Shown here piece by piece: positions 37,619 to 45,949 of a stretch of 64,000 nt of DNA (position 1 is its first letter; every line of letters starts with the position of its first letter). The notes under the pieces are model-generated. The model was not told the DNA's origin, made no database searches, and saw only the letters and a program-made list of their open reading frames with translations. Location: contig NZ_FYAS01000016.1 in assembly GCF_900185715.1 (NCBI RefSeq), forward strand, positions 124,001 to 188,000, read 5' to 3'. The position numbers were made by a program, and so were the translations under genes. Origin of the DNA: Allobosea sp. CS1GBMeth4 (lineage in GTDB: Bacteria > Pseudomonadota > Alphaproteobacteria > Rhizobiales > Beijerinckiaceae).

Positions 37619-39136
37619 ATGACCGAACCCGCGGACCCCCGCGTCAACGACAGATCCGTCTTTCCCGATCCGGTCTACCGGGAGACGGTGCTGCGCCCGC
37701 TCTTCGACGGCGCCAGGACGCATCATGTCGAAGGCTTCCGCGCCATCGACCGCGCCCATCTCGTCATGCTGGCGGAGACCGGGATTCTTCCGCAGGAGAC
37801 AGCCTCGCGCATCGCCTGCGCCCTGCTCGCGATCGAACGCGAGATCGATCCGGCGGCGCTGAGCTATACCGGCGAGGTCGAGGACTATTTCTTCCTGGTC
37901 GAGGCCGAATTGCGCAAGCGCCTCGGGCCCGATGACGACGGCCGGCTGCATACCGGCCGCTCGCGCAACGACATCGACCATACCCTGTTCAAGCTGGCGC
38001 TGAAGCCGAGGCTCGACGGCCTTGCCCGCCGACTGCGCGCCGTCATCGCCGCTGCGCTGACGCTGGCCGAACGCGAGAAGGCGACGCTGATCGTCGCCTA
38101 TACCCATGGTCAGCCGGCCCAGCCCTCGACGCTCGGCCATTACCTCTCCGCCGCGATCGAGGTGATGCTGCGCGACCACCGGCGCCTGATGCAGGCGCGC
38201 GAACTCATCGACCTCTGCCCGCTGGGCGCCGCCGCGATCACCACCTCGGGTTTCCCGCTCGACCGTCATCGTACCGCCCATCTGCTCGGCTTCGCGGCGC
38301 CCTTGCAGAACTCCTATGGCTGCATCGCCGCGGTCGACTACACGACGGCCGTCTTCAGCGCCGTGGAACTGGTGTTCCTGCATCTCGGCCGGCTGATTCA
38401 GGACCTGCAGTTCTGGACCGCCTTCGAGGTCGGCCAGATCTACGTGCCCAACGCCTTCGTGCAGATCTCCTCGATCATGCCGCAGAAGCGCAATCCGGTG
38501 CCGATCGAGCATCTGCGCCATTTGTCCTCGCAGACGGTCGGCCGCGCCCACCTGGTCCGCGACATCGTCCACAACACGCCGTTCACCGACATGAACGACT
38601 CGGAGGGCGAGACGCAGGAGGCTGGCTACCAGGCCTTCGAGAGCGGCGGGCGCGTGCTCGATCTGCTCGCCGCGCTGCTGCCGACGCTCTGCGTCGACGG
38701 CCGCCGCGTCGCCGAGACCGTCCGGCGCTCCTGCATCACGATCACCGAGCTCGCCGACACGCTGGTGCGCCGGGAGGGCCTTTCCTTCCGCGCCGCCCAC
38801 GAAATCGCCTCGGCGGTGGCGCGGGCCGTCGTCGCCAGGGATGGCGACCTGCCGCGCGATGGCTACGAGCCGTTCCTGGAAGCCTTCCGCCACGCCGCCG
38901 GCCGTGAGCCGGGCCTGAGCCGCGAGGCGTTCGGCAGCGCCGTCTCTCCGGAGAACTTCATCGCGGTGCGCGAACGCTTCGGCGGGCCGGGGCCGAAGGC
39001 CCTGGGCGAGGCCCTGGCCGGCTATCGGGCCGAGCTGACAGCGGCACAGGAGGCCGCCCTCGCGCTCGCCGGCCGCGAGGACGCCGCGCGTCGCGAGCTC
39101 GACGCGGCCTTCGCCGCCCTCGCAGGAGCCGCCTGA
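37619..39136 (+). CDS. Argininosuccinate-lyase-family protein in a sugar-transport operon
   Basis: A 505-residue member of the fumarase/aspartase superfamily, ArgH branch. These enzymes eliminate an amine (or other leaving group) from a succinyl moiety and release fumarate. Conserved blocks: LHTGRSRND (about 110-118), YTHGQPAQPSTLGH (161-174), and the flexible catalytic loop QISSIMPQKRNP (282-292). Ile119 sits where ArgH normally has Gln (SRNDQ), and it is about 40 residues longer than typical ArgH. GAAGGG is 9 nt before this ATG; an ATG at 37610 is the alternative start. No argG or other arginine gene is nearby. The operon context argues for another substrate, perhaps an N-succinyl (aspartyl) sugar conjugate (inference). 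Confidence 0.85.
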   Translation: MTEPADPRVNDRSVFPDPVYRETVLRPLFDGARTHHVEGFRAIDRAHLVMLAETGILPQETASRIACALLAIEREIDPAALSYTGEVEDYFFLVEAELRKRLGPDDDGRLHTGRSRNDIDHTLFKLALKPRLDGLARRLRAVIAAALTLAEREKATLIVAYTHGQPAQPSTLGHYLSAAIEVMLRDHRRLMQARELIDLCPLGAAAITTSGFPLDRHRTAHLLGFAAPLQNSYGCIAAVDYTTAVFSAVELVFLHLGRLIQDLQFWTAFEVGQIYVPNAFVQISSIMPQKRNPVPIEHLRHLSSQTVGRAHLVRDIVHNTPFTDMNDSEGETQEAGYQAFESGGRVLDLLAALLPTLCVDGRRVAETVRRSCITITELADTLVRREGLSFRAAHEIASAVARAVVARDGDLPRDGYEPFLEAFRHAAGREPGLSREAFGSAVSPENFIAVRERFGGPGPKALGEALAGYRAELTAAQEAALALAGREDAARRELDAAFAALAGAA

Positions 39137-40203
39137 TGGCCGGGATCGCGATCGAGAAACTGGTCAAGCGCTATGGCCAGACCCAGGTCGTGCACGGCCT
39201 CGACCTCAATATCCAGGACGGCGAATTCGTGGTCTTCGTCGGCCCCTCCGGCTGCGGCAAGTCGACGACCTTGCGCATGATCGCCGGGCTCGAGGAGATC
39301 GACGGCGGTACGATCGCGATCGGCGGCCGCATCGTGAACCGGCTCGAGCCGAAAGAGCGGAACATCGCCATGGTGTTCCAGAACTATGCGATCTACCCGC
39401 ATATGAGCGTCGCCGAGAACATCGCCTTCGGCCTCTACACCGCCGCGCTCGACAAGGCGCAGAAGCGCAGGCGTGTCGAGGAAGTCGCCGAAGTGCTCGG
39501 ACTGACGGCCCTGCTGGAGCGCCGCCCCTCCGCCCTGTCCGGCGGCCAGCGCCAGCGCGTGGCGATCGGCCGCGCCATGGTGCGCGACCCTGCCGTCTTC
39601 CTGTTCGACGAGCCGCTCTCAAACCTCGATGCGCAATTGCGCGCGCAGATGCGGCTCGAAATCAAGCGCCTGCACCAGCGGCTGCGCACCACCATCGTCT
39701 TCGTCACCCACGACCAGGTCGAGGCGATGACGCTGGCCGACCGGATCGTCGTGATGCGCGACGGCCGCATCCTCCAGGTCGGTGCCCCTATGGCGCTCTA
39801 CGAGAAGCCGGCCGACGTCTTCACCGCCCGCTTCATCGGCTCGCCGACGATGAACATCGTGCCGGCGAGGGCGACCGCGGAGGCTGGCAGCAGCAGCTTG
39901 CAGCTCGGGGAAACGCCGCTCGCCTGGTCCGCGGCCCTCCCCACGGATGTCCTTGTCGGCGTCCGGCCGCAGGAACTGCGCGTACTGGAACACGGCGAGA
40001 GCGCCGATCTCGTTCTCTCCGGCAGCGTCGCCGTGGTCGAGCCGCTCGGCCCGGAGACCTTCGTCCATGTCGAGGCCGAGGGCGGATTGCTGCTCGCCTC
40101 GGCCCCGGCCCGGAACCCGCCCGCCGTCGGCAGTGCCGTCAGGCTCGGCGCCGCGGCCGCGGCGCTGCACCTGTTCGACGCCAAGAGCGAGCGCGCCTTG
40201 TGA
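39136..40203 (+). CDS. Sugar ABC ATPase (UgpC/MsmK/MalK type)
   Basis: A 355-residue ATPase: Walker A GPSGCGKST (about 36-44), signature LSGGQRQRV, Walker B FLFDEPLSNLD, switch His in FVTHDQVEA. A C-terminal TOBE-like domain (about 240-355) is typical of the sugar/glycerol-phosphate class. Start and stop overlap both neighbours (TGATG, GTGA). As the only ATPase of this class in the window, it could also energise the ATPase-less importer at 46925-50349. Confidence 0.94.
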   Translation: MAGIAIEKLVKRYGQTQVVHGLDLNIQDGEFVVFVGPSGCGKSTTLRMIAGLEEIDGGTIAIGGRIVNRLEPKERNIAMVFQNYAIYPHMSVAENIAFGLYTAALDKAQKRRRVEEVAEVLGLTALLERRPSALSGGQRQRVAIGRAMVRDPAVFLFDEPLSNLDAQLRAQMRLEIKRLHQRLRTTIVFVTHDQVEAMTLADRIVVMRDGRILQVGAPMALYEKPADVFTARFIGSPTMNIVPARATAEAGSSSLQLGETPLAWSAALPTDVLVGVRPQELRVLEHGESADLVLSGSVAVVEPLGPETFVHVEAEGGLLLASAPARNPPAVGSAVRLGAAAAALHLFDAKSERAL

Positions 40204-41159
40204 TCTCCGCGCGGCCACGGCCGGACGGGCTCGTGCTCAGCACCGGCCGGCTCTATTGCGATCTCGTCTTCCGGGGGCTGGCGGCGATGCCGCGTCTCGG
40301 CGAAGAGCGCTTCGCCGAGGATGTCGCGATCGTCCCCGGCGGCGGCGGCTTCATCACCGCGGCCCATCTCGCCGGGCTCGGGCGGCCCGCGGCCCTGCTT
40401 TCGCGCCTCGGCGAGGACCCGCTTTCGCAATCGCTCCTGCCGGCGCTCGCGGCCAGCGGCGTCGATCTCGCCTTCCTGGAGCGCGCCGCCGATGCCGGCC
40501 CGCAGCTCACCGTCGCGATGGTCCGGGACGGCGAACGCGCCTTCCTCTCGCGCCGCGCCGGCCGGGCCCGCCCGGCGACGCTCGCCGCCGCCCTCGGCGA
40601 TGTCCGTGCCACTCATCTCCACGTCGCCGAATTCGCGACGCTGGCCGAGATCCCGCATCTGGTCACCGACGCCAGGCATCACGGTCTCACGGTCTCGCTC
40701 GACCCGAGCTGGGACGATGCCCTGATCCGCTCGCCCGATCTCGTCGCGCGCTGCAGCGGCGTCGACATTTTCCTGCCGAATGCGTCGGAGGCGCGGGCGA
40801 TCGCCGGTTGCGACGATCTCGACGCGGCCGGGCAGCGGCTCGCGCAACATTTTCCGCTGGTGGCGATCAAGGACGGCGACGCCGGCGCCCGTCTCCATCG
40901 GGTCGGCGCGAGCCTGGCGCTCCCCGCCGCGGCCTGCCGGGCGGTGCTCGACACCACCGGCGCGGGCGACGCCTTCAATGCCGGCTTCCTCGCCGCCTGG
41001 CTCGCCGGGCGGTCCCCCGAACGCGCCCTCGCCGAGGGCATCGCCTGTGGTACGCTCTCGGTCGAGAATGTCGGCGGCGCCGGCCACGCGCTCGATCGGC
41101 GCCGGGTCGCCCGCATCGCCGACCAGCTGCTCGAGACGCCGCTGCGACGCCATGGCTGA
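40200..41159 (+). CDS. PfkB-family sugar kinase
   Basis: A 319-residue ribokinase/PfkB-fold kinase with a GTG start in a 4-nt GTGA overlap with the ATPase. Signature 1 is GGGGFITAAHLAGLG (about 47-61). Signature 2 is DTTGAGDAFNAGFLAAWLAG with catalytic base Asp257. It probably phosphorylates the imported sugar or a product of the lyase. The specific sugar is not predictable from sequence. Confidence 0.9.
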   Translation: MISARPRPDGLVLSTGRLYCDLVFRGLAAMPRLGEERFAEDVAIVPGGGGFITAAHLAGLGRPAALLSRLGEDPLSQSLLPALAASGVDLAFLERAADAGPQLTVAMVRDGERAFLSRRAGRARPATLAAALGDVRATHLHVAEFATLAEIPHLVTDARHHGLTVSLDPSWDDALIRSPDLVARCSGVDIFLPNASEARAIAGCDDLDAAGQRLAQHFPLVAIKDGDAGARLHRVGASLALPAAACRAVLDTTGAGDAFNAGFLAAWLAGRSPERALAEGIACGTLSVENVGGAGHALDRRRVARIADQLLETPLRRHG

Positions 41160-42177
41160 GGCCCTGCTCACCCGCGAGGCGACCGAGGTCGCCGCCGTCG
41201 CCCGCCGCCAGATCGCGGGGAACGGCGCCATCATCGCCGATCTCGTGCAGCGCCTGCACATCAAGCGGCCCGCCTTCGTCGCGACCTGCGCGCGCGGCTC
41301 CTCCGACCATGCCGCGACCTATGGCAAATACCTGATCGAACGGACGCTCGGCCTGCCGGTCGCCTCGCTCGGCCCGAGCCTCGCCTCGGTCTATGGCGGC
41401 GAGCTCGATCTCTCCCGCGCCATGTTCATCGCCGTCTCGCAATCCGGCCGCAGCCCCGACGCGCTGCTGCTGACCGAAGCGGCGCGGCGCGCCGGGGCGC
41501 TCGTCGTCGGCTTCGTCAATGACGAGGCGTCTCCGCTCGCAGGCATGGTCGACGTGCTCCTGCCATTGTGCGCGGGGCCTGAACACAGCGTCGCCGCGAC
41601 CAAGAGCTTCCTCGCCACCTGCCTCGCCTTCCTCCATCTGGTGGCGGAATGGGCGCAGGACCAGGCCTTGTCCGGCGCTCTGGAGCAGGCGCCCGAGGCG
41701 CTCGACGCGGCCGGATCCTGCGACTGGAGGCCGGCGCTGCTGTCCTGGCGCGACGCGCGGAGCCTCTACGTCATCGGCCGGGGCCTCTCCTTCGGCATTG
41801 CCCAGGAGATCGCGCTCAAGTTCAAGGAAACCTGTCGCGTCCACGCCGAGGCCTTCAGCGCCGCGGAGGTCCTGCATGGACCGCTGGCCCTGGTCGGTCC
41901 CGGCTTCCCGGCGCTGGCGCTCGACCCTGGCGACGAGGGCAGCGAAAGCGTCGCCGCCGCCGCCGCGGCCTTTCTCGGGCTCGGCGCCGATCTGCGCTAT
42001 GCCGGCAGCCGGGCCGGCGCGGGACAAGGCTTGCCGCTGCCGCCCGGCCTGCCGGCCGCCTTGCAGCCGCTGGCGCAGGTCCGCGCCTTCTACGGCGCCG
42101 TCGCGGCGCTCGCGCGCAGCCGCGGCCTCGACCCCGACTGCCCGCCCAACCTGTCCAAGGTGACGCGAACGGTCTGA
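41152..42177 (+). CDS. SIS-domain sugar-phosphate isomerase/deaminase (GlmS-C/NagB-II-like)
   Basis: A 341-residue protein of two SIS domains, like the isomerase half of GlmS without its glutaminase domain. CARGSSDHAATYGKYLIE and VSQSGRSPDAL are in SIS1. ATKSFLAT, GRGLSFGIAQEIALKFKE and HAEAFSAAEVLHGPLAL are in SIS2, ending NLSKVTRTV. This class includes glucosamine-6-phosphate deaminases (NagB-II/AgaS) and Amadori deglycases. The sequence is closer to the GlmS/NagB-II pattern than to FrlB. It overlaps the kinase gene by 8 nt and probably acts on the kinase product. Confidence 0.88.
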   Translation: MAEALLTREATEVAAVARRQIAGNGAIIADLVQRLHIKRPAFVATCARGSSDHAATYGKYLIERTLGLPVASLGPSLASVYGGELDLSRAMFIAVSQSGRSPDALLLTEAARRAGALVVGFVNDEASPLAGMVDVLLPLCAGPEHSVAATKSFLATCLAFLHLVAEWAQDQALSGALEQAPEALDAAGSCDWRPALLSWRDARSLYVIGRGLSFGIAQEIALKFKETCRVHAEAFSAAEVLHGPLALVGPGFPALALDPGDEGSESVAAAAAAFLGLGADLRYAGSRAGAGQGLPLPPGLPAALQPLAQVRAFYGAVAALARSRGLDPDCPPNLSKVTRTV

Positions 42178-42182
42178 ACGAT

Positions 42183-43469
42183 CTACCTGCCCAGCACCAG
42201 GTTCGGCAGCCAGGTCGTCAGCGGCGGCCAGAGCGTCACCGCCAGCAGCACCGCCAGCAGCGGCAGCAGCCAGGGCACGATCGCGCGCGACATCGCCTCG
42301 AAACTGATCTTCGCGATCTTCGAGGTGACGAAGAGCACGACTCCGACCGGGGGCGTGATCGTGCCGATCATCAGGTTGAGCACGAAGATCAGTCCGAACT
42401 GGATCGGGTCGATGCCGAATTGCGCCGCAGCCGGCGTCAGGATCGGAATCAGGATCAGCATCGCCGCCAGCGCTTCCATGAAGCAGCCGACGAAGAGCAG
42501 CAGCAGGTTGACGATCAGCAGGAAGACGAAGGGATTGCCGGCGAGATCGACGATCATCGGCCCGACCGTCTGCGGAATGCGCGAGATCGACAGGCACCAG
42601 CCCAGTGCCGCCGCAGTCATCACCAGCGCCAGCACGACCCCGGTGGTCTCGACCGTCTGCACCGCCAGTTCCGGCAGGTCGTCGAGCGAGAAGCTCCTGT
42701 AGACGAAGAGGCCGAGCACGATCGCATAGGCGGTCGCGACCGCGGCGGCCTCCGTCGGTGTGAAGATGCCGGCCATCATCCCGCCGAACAGGATCACCGG
42801 CGTCATCAGCGCCCAGTGCGCCTCCTTGTAGGCGGCCCAGAGCTGGGCGCCCCCGGGGAAGGGATGGCGCGGCAGGTCCTTCTTCCGGGCGACATGGACC
42901 ACCATCGCCATCAGCGCGCCGGCCATCAGCAGGCCGGGGATGACCCCGGCCAGGAACAGGCCGCCGATCGAGACGTCGGCCGAGACGCCGTAGATCACCA
43001 TCGGCAGCGAGGGCGGGATGATCGGCCCGATCGTCGCCGAGGCGGCCGTGATCGCCGCCGCCGTTTCCGGATCGTAGCCCTCGTCCTGCATCGCCTTGAT
43101 CTCGAGCGTGCCGACGCCGCCGGCATCGGCCACCGCCGAGCCCGACATGCCGGCGAAGATCACGCTGGCGAGGATGTTGGCGTGGCACAGGCCGCCGCGG
43201 AGCCAGCCGACGCAGGCCGTCGCGAAGGCGAAGATCCGGTCGGTGATCCCCGCCGAGTTCATGATGTTGCCCATCAGGATGAACAGCGGCGCGGCGAGCA
43301 GCGGGAAGGAATTCGCCGACTGCGCGATCTTCTGCGGGACGATTCCGAGCGGGAAGGCGCCGAAATAGGCGAAGGCGATGGCCGCCAGCCCCATCGAGAC
43401 GAAGAGCGGCACGCCGAGCAGCAGCGCGGCGAACCAAACCGGCAGGAGCTGCAGCATCAGAGCGCTCAT
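42183..43469 (-). CDS. dctM: TRAP transporter large permease (DctM type)
   Basis: A 428-residue, very hydrophobic protein of about 12 helices. DctM motifs: PLFILMGNIMNSAGIT, FAGMSGSAVADAGGVGTLEIKAM, SATIGPIIPPSLPMVIYG and NLMIGTITPPVGVVLFVTS. It carries Na+-coupled uptake of an organic acid delivered by DctP. Start overlaps the DctQ stop (ATGA). It ends 5 nt from the convergent SIS gene. Confidence 0.94.
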   Translation of the reverse strand: MSALMLQLLPVWFAALLLGVPLFVSMGLAAIAFAYFGAFPLGIVPQKIAQSANSFPLLAAPLFILMGNIMNSAGITDRIFAFATACVGWLRGGLCHANILASVIFAGMSGSAVADAGGVGTLEIKAMQDEGYDPETAAAITAASATIGPIIPPSLPMVIYGVSADVSIGGLFLAGVIPGLLMAGALMAMVVHVARKKDLPRHPFPGGAQLWAAYKEAHWALMTPVILFGGMMAGIFTPTEAAAVATAYAIVLGLFVYRSFSLDDLPELAVQTVETTGVVLALVMTAAALGWCLSISRIPQTVGPMIVDLAGNPFVFLLIVNLLLLFVGCFMEALAAMLILIPILTPAAAQFGIDPIQFGLIFVLNLMIGTITPPVGVVLFVTSKIAKISFEAMSRAIVPWLLPLLAVLLAVTLWPPLTTWLPNLVLGR

Positions 43470-43963
43470 AGCGGCTGCGTCCCCGGCTCGGCGTCCTCGA
43501 CCCTGCGGCCGGCGACGACGACGCCGATCTCGGCCAGCGCCTGCAGGATCAGCGCCAGCCCCGCGAGCGGCATCACCACGTAGAGCGCCGCGCTGGTGAT
43601 CGGCAGGGCGATCGATTCGACGTCCCAGGTGCGCTCGATCAGCCCGAAGGAATAGCGGATCAGGATCGCGGCGAAGACGATGATCGCGGCTTGCGTCACG
43701 ATCTCCAGCATGCGTCCGGCCGGTTTCGGCAGCAGGTCGGCGAAGACCGTGATCCGGATATGCGAGCGCCGCCGCGCCGCGATGATCCAGCCGACGAAGC
43801 CGGTCCAGACAAGGAGGTACTGAGCCAGCTCGTCGGTCCAGGCGAGCGGAGCGTTGAGCTGGCGCGAAGCGACGCCGAGGAGAACCGCGACGAGCAGCGC
43901 CAGCAACAGCCCGACGGCGGCCGCGCGCACCAGGCGGTCGGTGAAGGCGACGAGGGATTTCAT
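43466..43963 (-). CDS. dctQ: TRAP transporter small permease (DctQ type)
   Basis: 165 residues, four predicted helices, with family motifs VASRQLNAPLAWTDELAQYLLVW and RRRSHIRITV. The ATG at 43963 starts just before the first helix; longer in-frame starts would read through a palindromic repeat. Partner of the DctM and DctP genes around it. Confidence 0.9.
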   Translation of the reverse strand: MKSLVAFTDRLVRAAAVGLLLALLVAVLLGVASRQLNAPLAWTDELAQYLLVWTGFVGWIIAARRRSHIRITVFADLLPKPAGRMLEIVTQAAIIVFAAILIRYSFGLIERTWDVESIALPITSAALYVVMPLAGLALILQALAEIGVVVAGRRVEDAEPGTQPL

Positions 43964-43977
43964 GAGCGTCCATGATG

Positions 43978-44119
43978 AGGGCGCGGGATCCCCTCTCCCG
44001 GATGGGAGAGGGGCAGGGGAGAGGGATCGCCGCGGACCAAGGGGGTGAGGTGGCGCCGTTGCGCCTTCTGCGGTGAGGGCGGGCCGTTCTCCCATCCGGG
44101 AGAAAGGTTCCCCGCGCCT
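43978..44119. repeat. Long palindromic element, family A
   Basis: Near-complementary arms at 43978-44010 and 44088-44119 (both contain CTCTCCC/CTCCCGGATGGGAGA-type cores) flank a GC-rich middle. Its ends match the compact 46-bp version at 18875-18920. It lies between DctP and DctQ genes. Confidence 0.75.
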
Positions 44120-44141
44120 GTCCCGGCCATCGCCGCGCTCT

Positions 44142-45134
44142 CTACAGCGCCGCGAGCGCGTCCCAGGTGCCCTTGCCCCATTTGCTCTCGAACTGCTTGG
44201 GCAGGCTGGCCAGCACCGGCTTGCTGAAGCTCTCCAGATCGGGCTCGGTCACGCTCATGCCTGCGGCCTTCAGCGTCGCGACCAGGCTGCCCTCCTGGCT
44301 CGCGAGCTCCGCATCCTGCCAGGCGACGCCGTTGGCGATCGCCGCTTCCAGGATCGTCCGGTCGGCATCCTTCAGCCCCTTCCAGAAGTCCTGGTTGATG
44401 ACGATCAGGCGCGGCGTGATGATGTGGCCGGTCAGGATCAGATGCTTCTGCACCTCCTGCAATTTGGCGCTGTGGATGGTCGGCAGCGGGTTCTCCTGTC
44501 CGTCGACCGCGCCCTGGCTCAGCGCCAGATAGAGCTCGTTGAAGTTGACCGGCGTCGCCTTGGCGCCCCAGGCCTCGACCATGGCGCGGAAGGTGTCGAC
44601 CGGCGGCACGCGCAGCTTGAGGCCGGCGACGTCGGCGGCGCTCTTCACCGGCTTGGAGCCGGTGGTGAGATGGCGCTTGCCGTAATAGGTCACCGCCGCC
44701 ATGCGCATGCCGCGCTTCTTGACGAGCTCGTCGTTCATCTGGGCGAAGACCGGCGCCTTGGCGACCTTGGCCATATGCCCCGGATCGCGCCAGAGATAGG
44801 GCGCCTCGATCACGGAGAGCTGGGGCAGGAAGGAGCCGAGCGCGGCAGCGCCGTCCGTGGTCATGGTCAGCGCGCCCGAGGCCACCGATTCCATCATGTC
44901 CTTGCCCGAGCCGAGCTGCCCAGCCGGGAAGGACTGGATGTCGATCCGGCCCGCGGTCTTCTCCTTCACCTCCTTGGCGATGCGCTCGACCATCTGCACC
45001 TGCGGATGCGTGGTCGGCAGCATCTCGCCCCAGCGCATCACCGTCGCCTGCGCGCGCAGCACGGTCGGCATCGCGAGCATGGTGCCTGCCGCCGCGGAAC
45101 CGGCGAGAAAGGCGCGTTTCGTCAGCTTCGTCAT
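44142..45134 (-). CDS. dctP: TRAP transporter solute-binding protein (DctP type)
   Basis: 330 residues. Signal KRAFLAGSAAAGTMLAMPTVLRAQA resembles a Tat/Sec signal. DctP motifs: FPAGQLGSGKDMMESV, LKLRVPP with the ligand-carboxylate-binding Arg, and VNFNELYLALSQGAVDGQENP. TRAP SBPs usually bind carboxylates such as sugar acids, consistent with the neighbouring aldolase. The ATG at 45134 is preferred because earlier in-frame starts add a non-signal tail. Confidence 0.93.
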   Translation of the reverse strand: MTKLTKRAFLAGSAAAGTMLAMPTVLRAQATVMRWGEMLPTTHPQVQMVERIAKEVKEKTAGRIDIQSFPAGQLGSGKDMMESVASGALTMTTDGAAALGSFLPQLSVIEAPYLWRDPGHMAKVAKAPVFAQMNDELVKKRGMRMAAVTYYGKRHLTTGSKPVKSAADVAGLKLRVPPVDTFRAMVEAWGAKATPVNFNELYLALSQGAVDGQENPLPTIHSAKLQEVQKHLILTGHIITPRLIVINQDFWKGLKDADRTILEAAIANGVAWQDAELASQEGSLVATLKAAGMSVTEPDLESFSKPVLASLPKQFESKWGKGTWDALAAL

Positions 45135-45220
45135 GGTCGGTCTCCTCCCAATCTGGCCGGTTCTCCGGCTCGATTCACGTTCGAATACAGCTCGATGGGC
45201 TTCCGCCCGTTCAGGGCCCG

Positions 45221-45243
45221 CCGTCATTCCGGGACAGGGGCGT
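45221..45243. repeat. Truncated family D palindrome
   Basis: CGTCATTCCGGGACAGGGG matches the left end of the family D elements (35703, 47781) but no right arm follows. It lies in the 126-nt gap between DctP and GntR genes. Probably a decayed copy. Confidence 0.4.
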
Positions 45244-45260
45244 TTCCATGCGGTCTCCCG

Positions 45261-45935
45261 TCAGTAGCTCATCGCCCGGGTCCGGGCGTTGTTGATGTGC
45301 TCGCTCATCGCGGCGGCGGCCTTGTCCGGATCGCGCGATTCGATCGCGGCGATGATCTTGAGGTGGTCCTGCATCACGGGGACCAGGATATGGTTCTGGA
45401 TGCGCGTCTCGTACTGCCGGATCAGCCGGATCTTCAGCCAGGTGACGCGGAAGGCCTGGCTGACGATGTCGTTGTCGAGATGGTCGATGATCGCCTCGTG
45501 CATCCGCCGGTCGACATCCTCGGCGTCCTCGATCAGCCTCTCGTCGCCGCCGGCCTCGGCCCGGCGAATGATCGCCTCGTGCCGTTCGCGCTGCTCGGCG
45601 ATCTCGGCGTCGGTCGCGGTCTGCGTATAGGCGACGGTCGCCTCCTTCTCGAGGAAGAGCCGGAACTGGAAGGCATTGCGGATCAGGTTGAGGTCGACAT
45701 GGGCGACCTGCATGCCGCGTTGCGGCACGGTCTTGATCAGCCCTTCCGCCTCGAGCCGCGGGATCAGCTCGCGGATCGCGCCGAGCGGAAAGCCCGTCAT
45801 GGCGACGAGCTCGCGCTGGGTCACGAACTGGCCGGGCCGGATTTCGCGCGCGAGCAGCCGCTCGGTGAAGCTGGCATAGGCCCGCTCCCTGAGCTTCAGC
45901 GGCTCGCCCTCGCGGTCCGGCTCGGACTGGCTCAT
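45261..45935 (-). CDS. GntR/FCD-family transcriptional regulator
   Basis: A 224-residue regulator. Winged helix at about residues 15-80 (TQRELVAMTGFPLGAIRELIPRL, QRGMQVAH wing), then an FCD domain with DRRMHEAIIDHLDN, DHLKIIAAIESRD and MSEHINNAR. It is flanked by the DapA-type aldolase and the TRAP SBP on the same strand, so it probably controls this sugar/sugar-acid locus. The effector may be a sugar acid or 2-oxo acid. Confidence 0.9.
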   Translation of the reverse strand: MSQSEPDREGEPLKLRERAYASFTERLLAREIRPGQFVTQRELVAMTGFPLGAIRELIPRLEAEGLIKTVPQRGMQVAHVDLNLIRNAFQFRLFLEKEATVAYTQTATDAEIAEQRERHEAIIRRAEAGGDERLIEDAEDVDRRMHEAIIDHLDNDIVSQAFRVTWLKIRLIRQYETRIQNHILVPVMQDHLKIIAAIESRDPDKAAAAMSEHINNARTRAMSY

Positions 45936-45949
45936 CTCGTCTGCCTCCC

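Noticed and set aside
37619-39136. Lyase as the housekeeping argininosuccinate lyase
   Set aside because: Not excluded, but there is no argG or arginine gene nearby, it is longer than usual, and it is translationally embedded in a sugar operon; the symbol argH was therefore not used.
41152-42177. SIS protein as an FrlB-type fructoselysine-6-phosphate deglycase
   Set aside because: Its motifs (CARGSSDHAATYGKYL, HAEAFSAAEVLHGPLAL, NLSKVTRTV) follow the GlmS/NagB-II pattern, not FrlB; a deglycase-like role remains possible but is not indicated by sequence.
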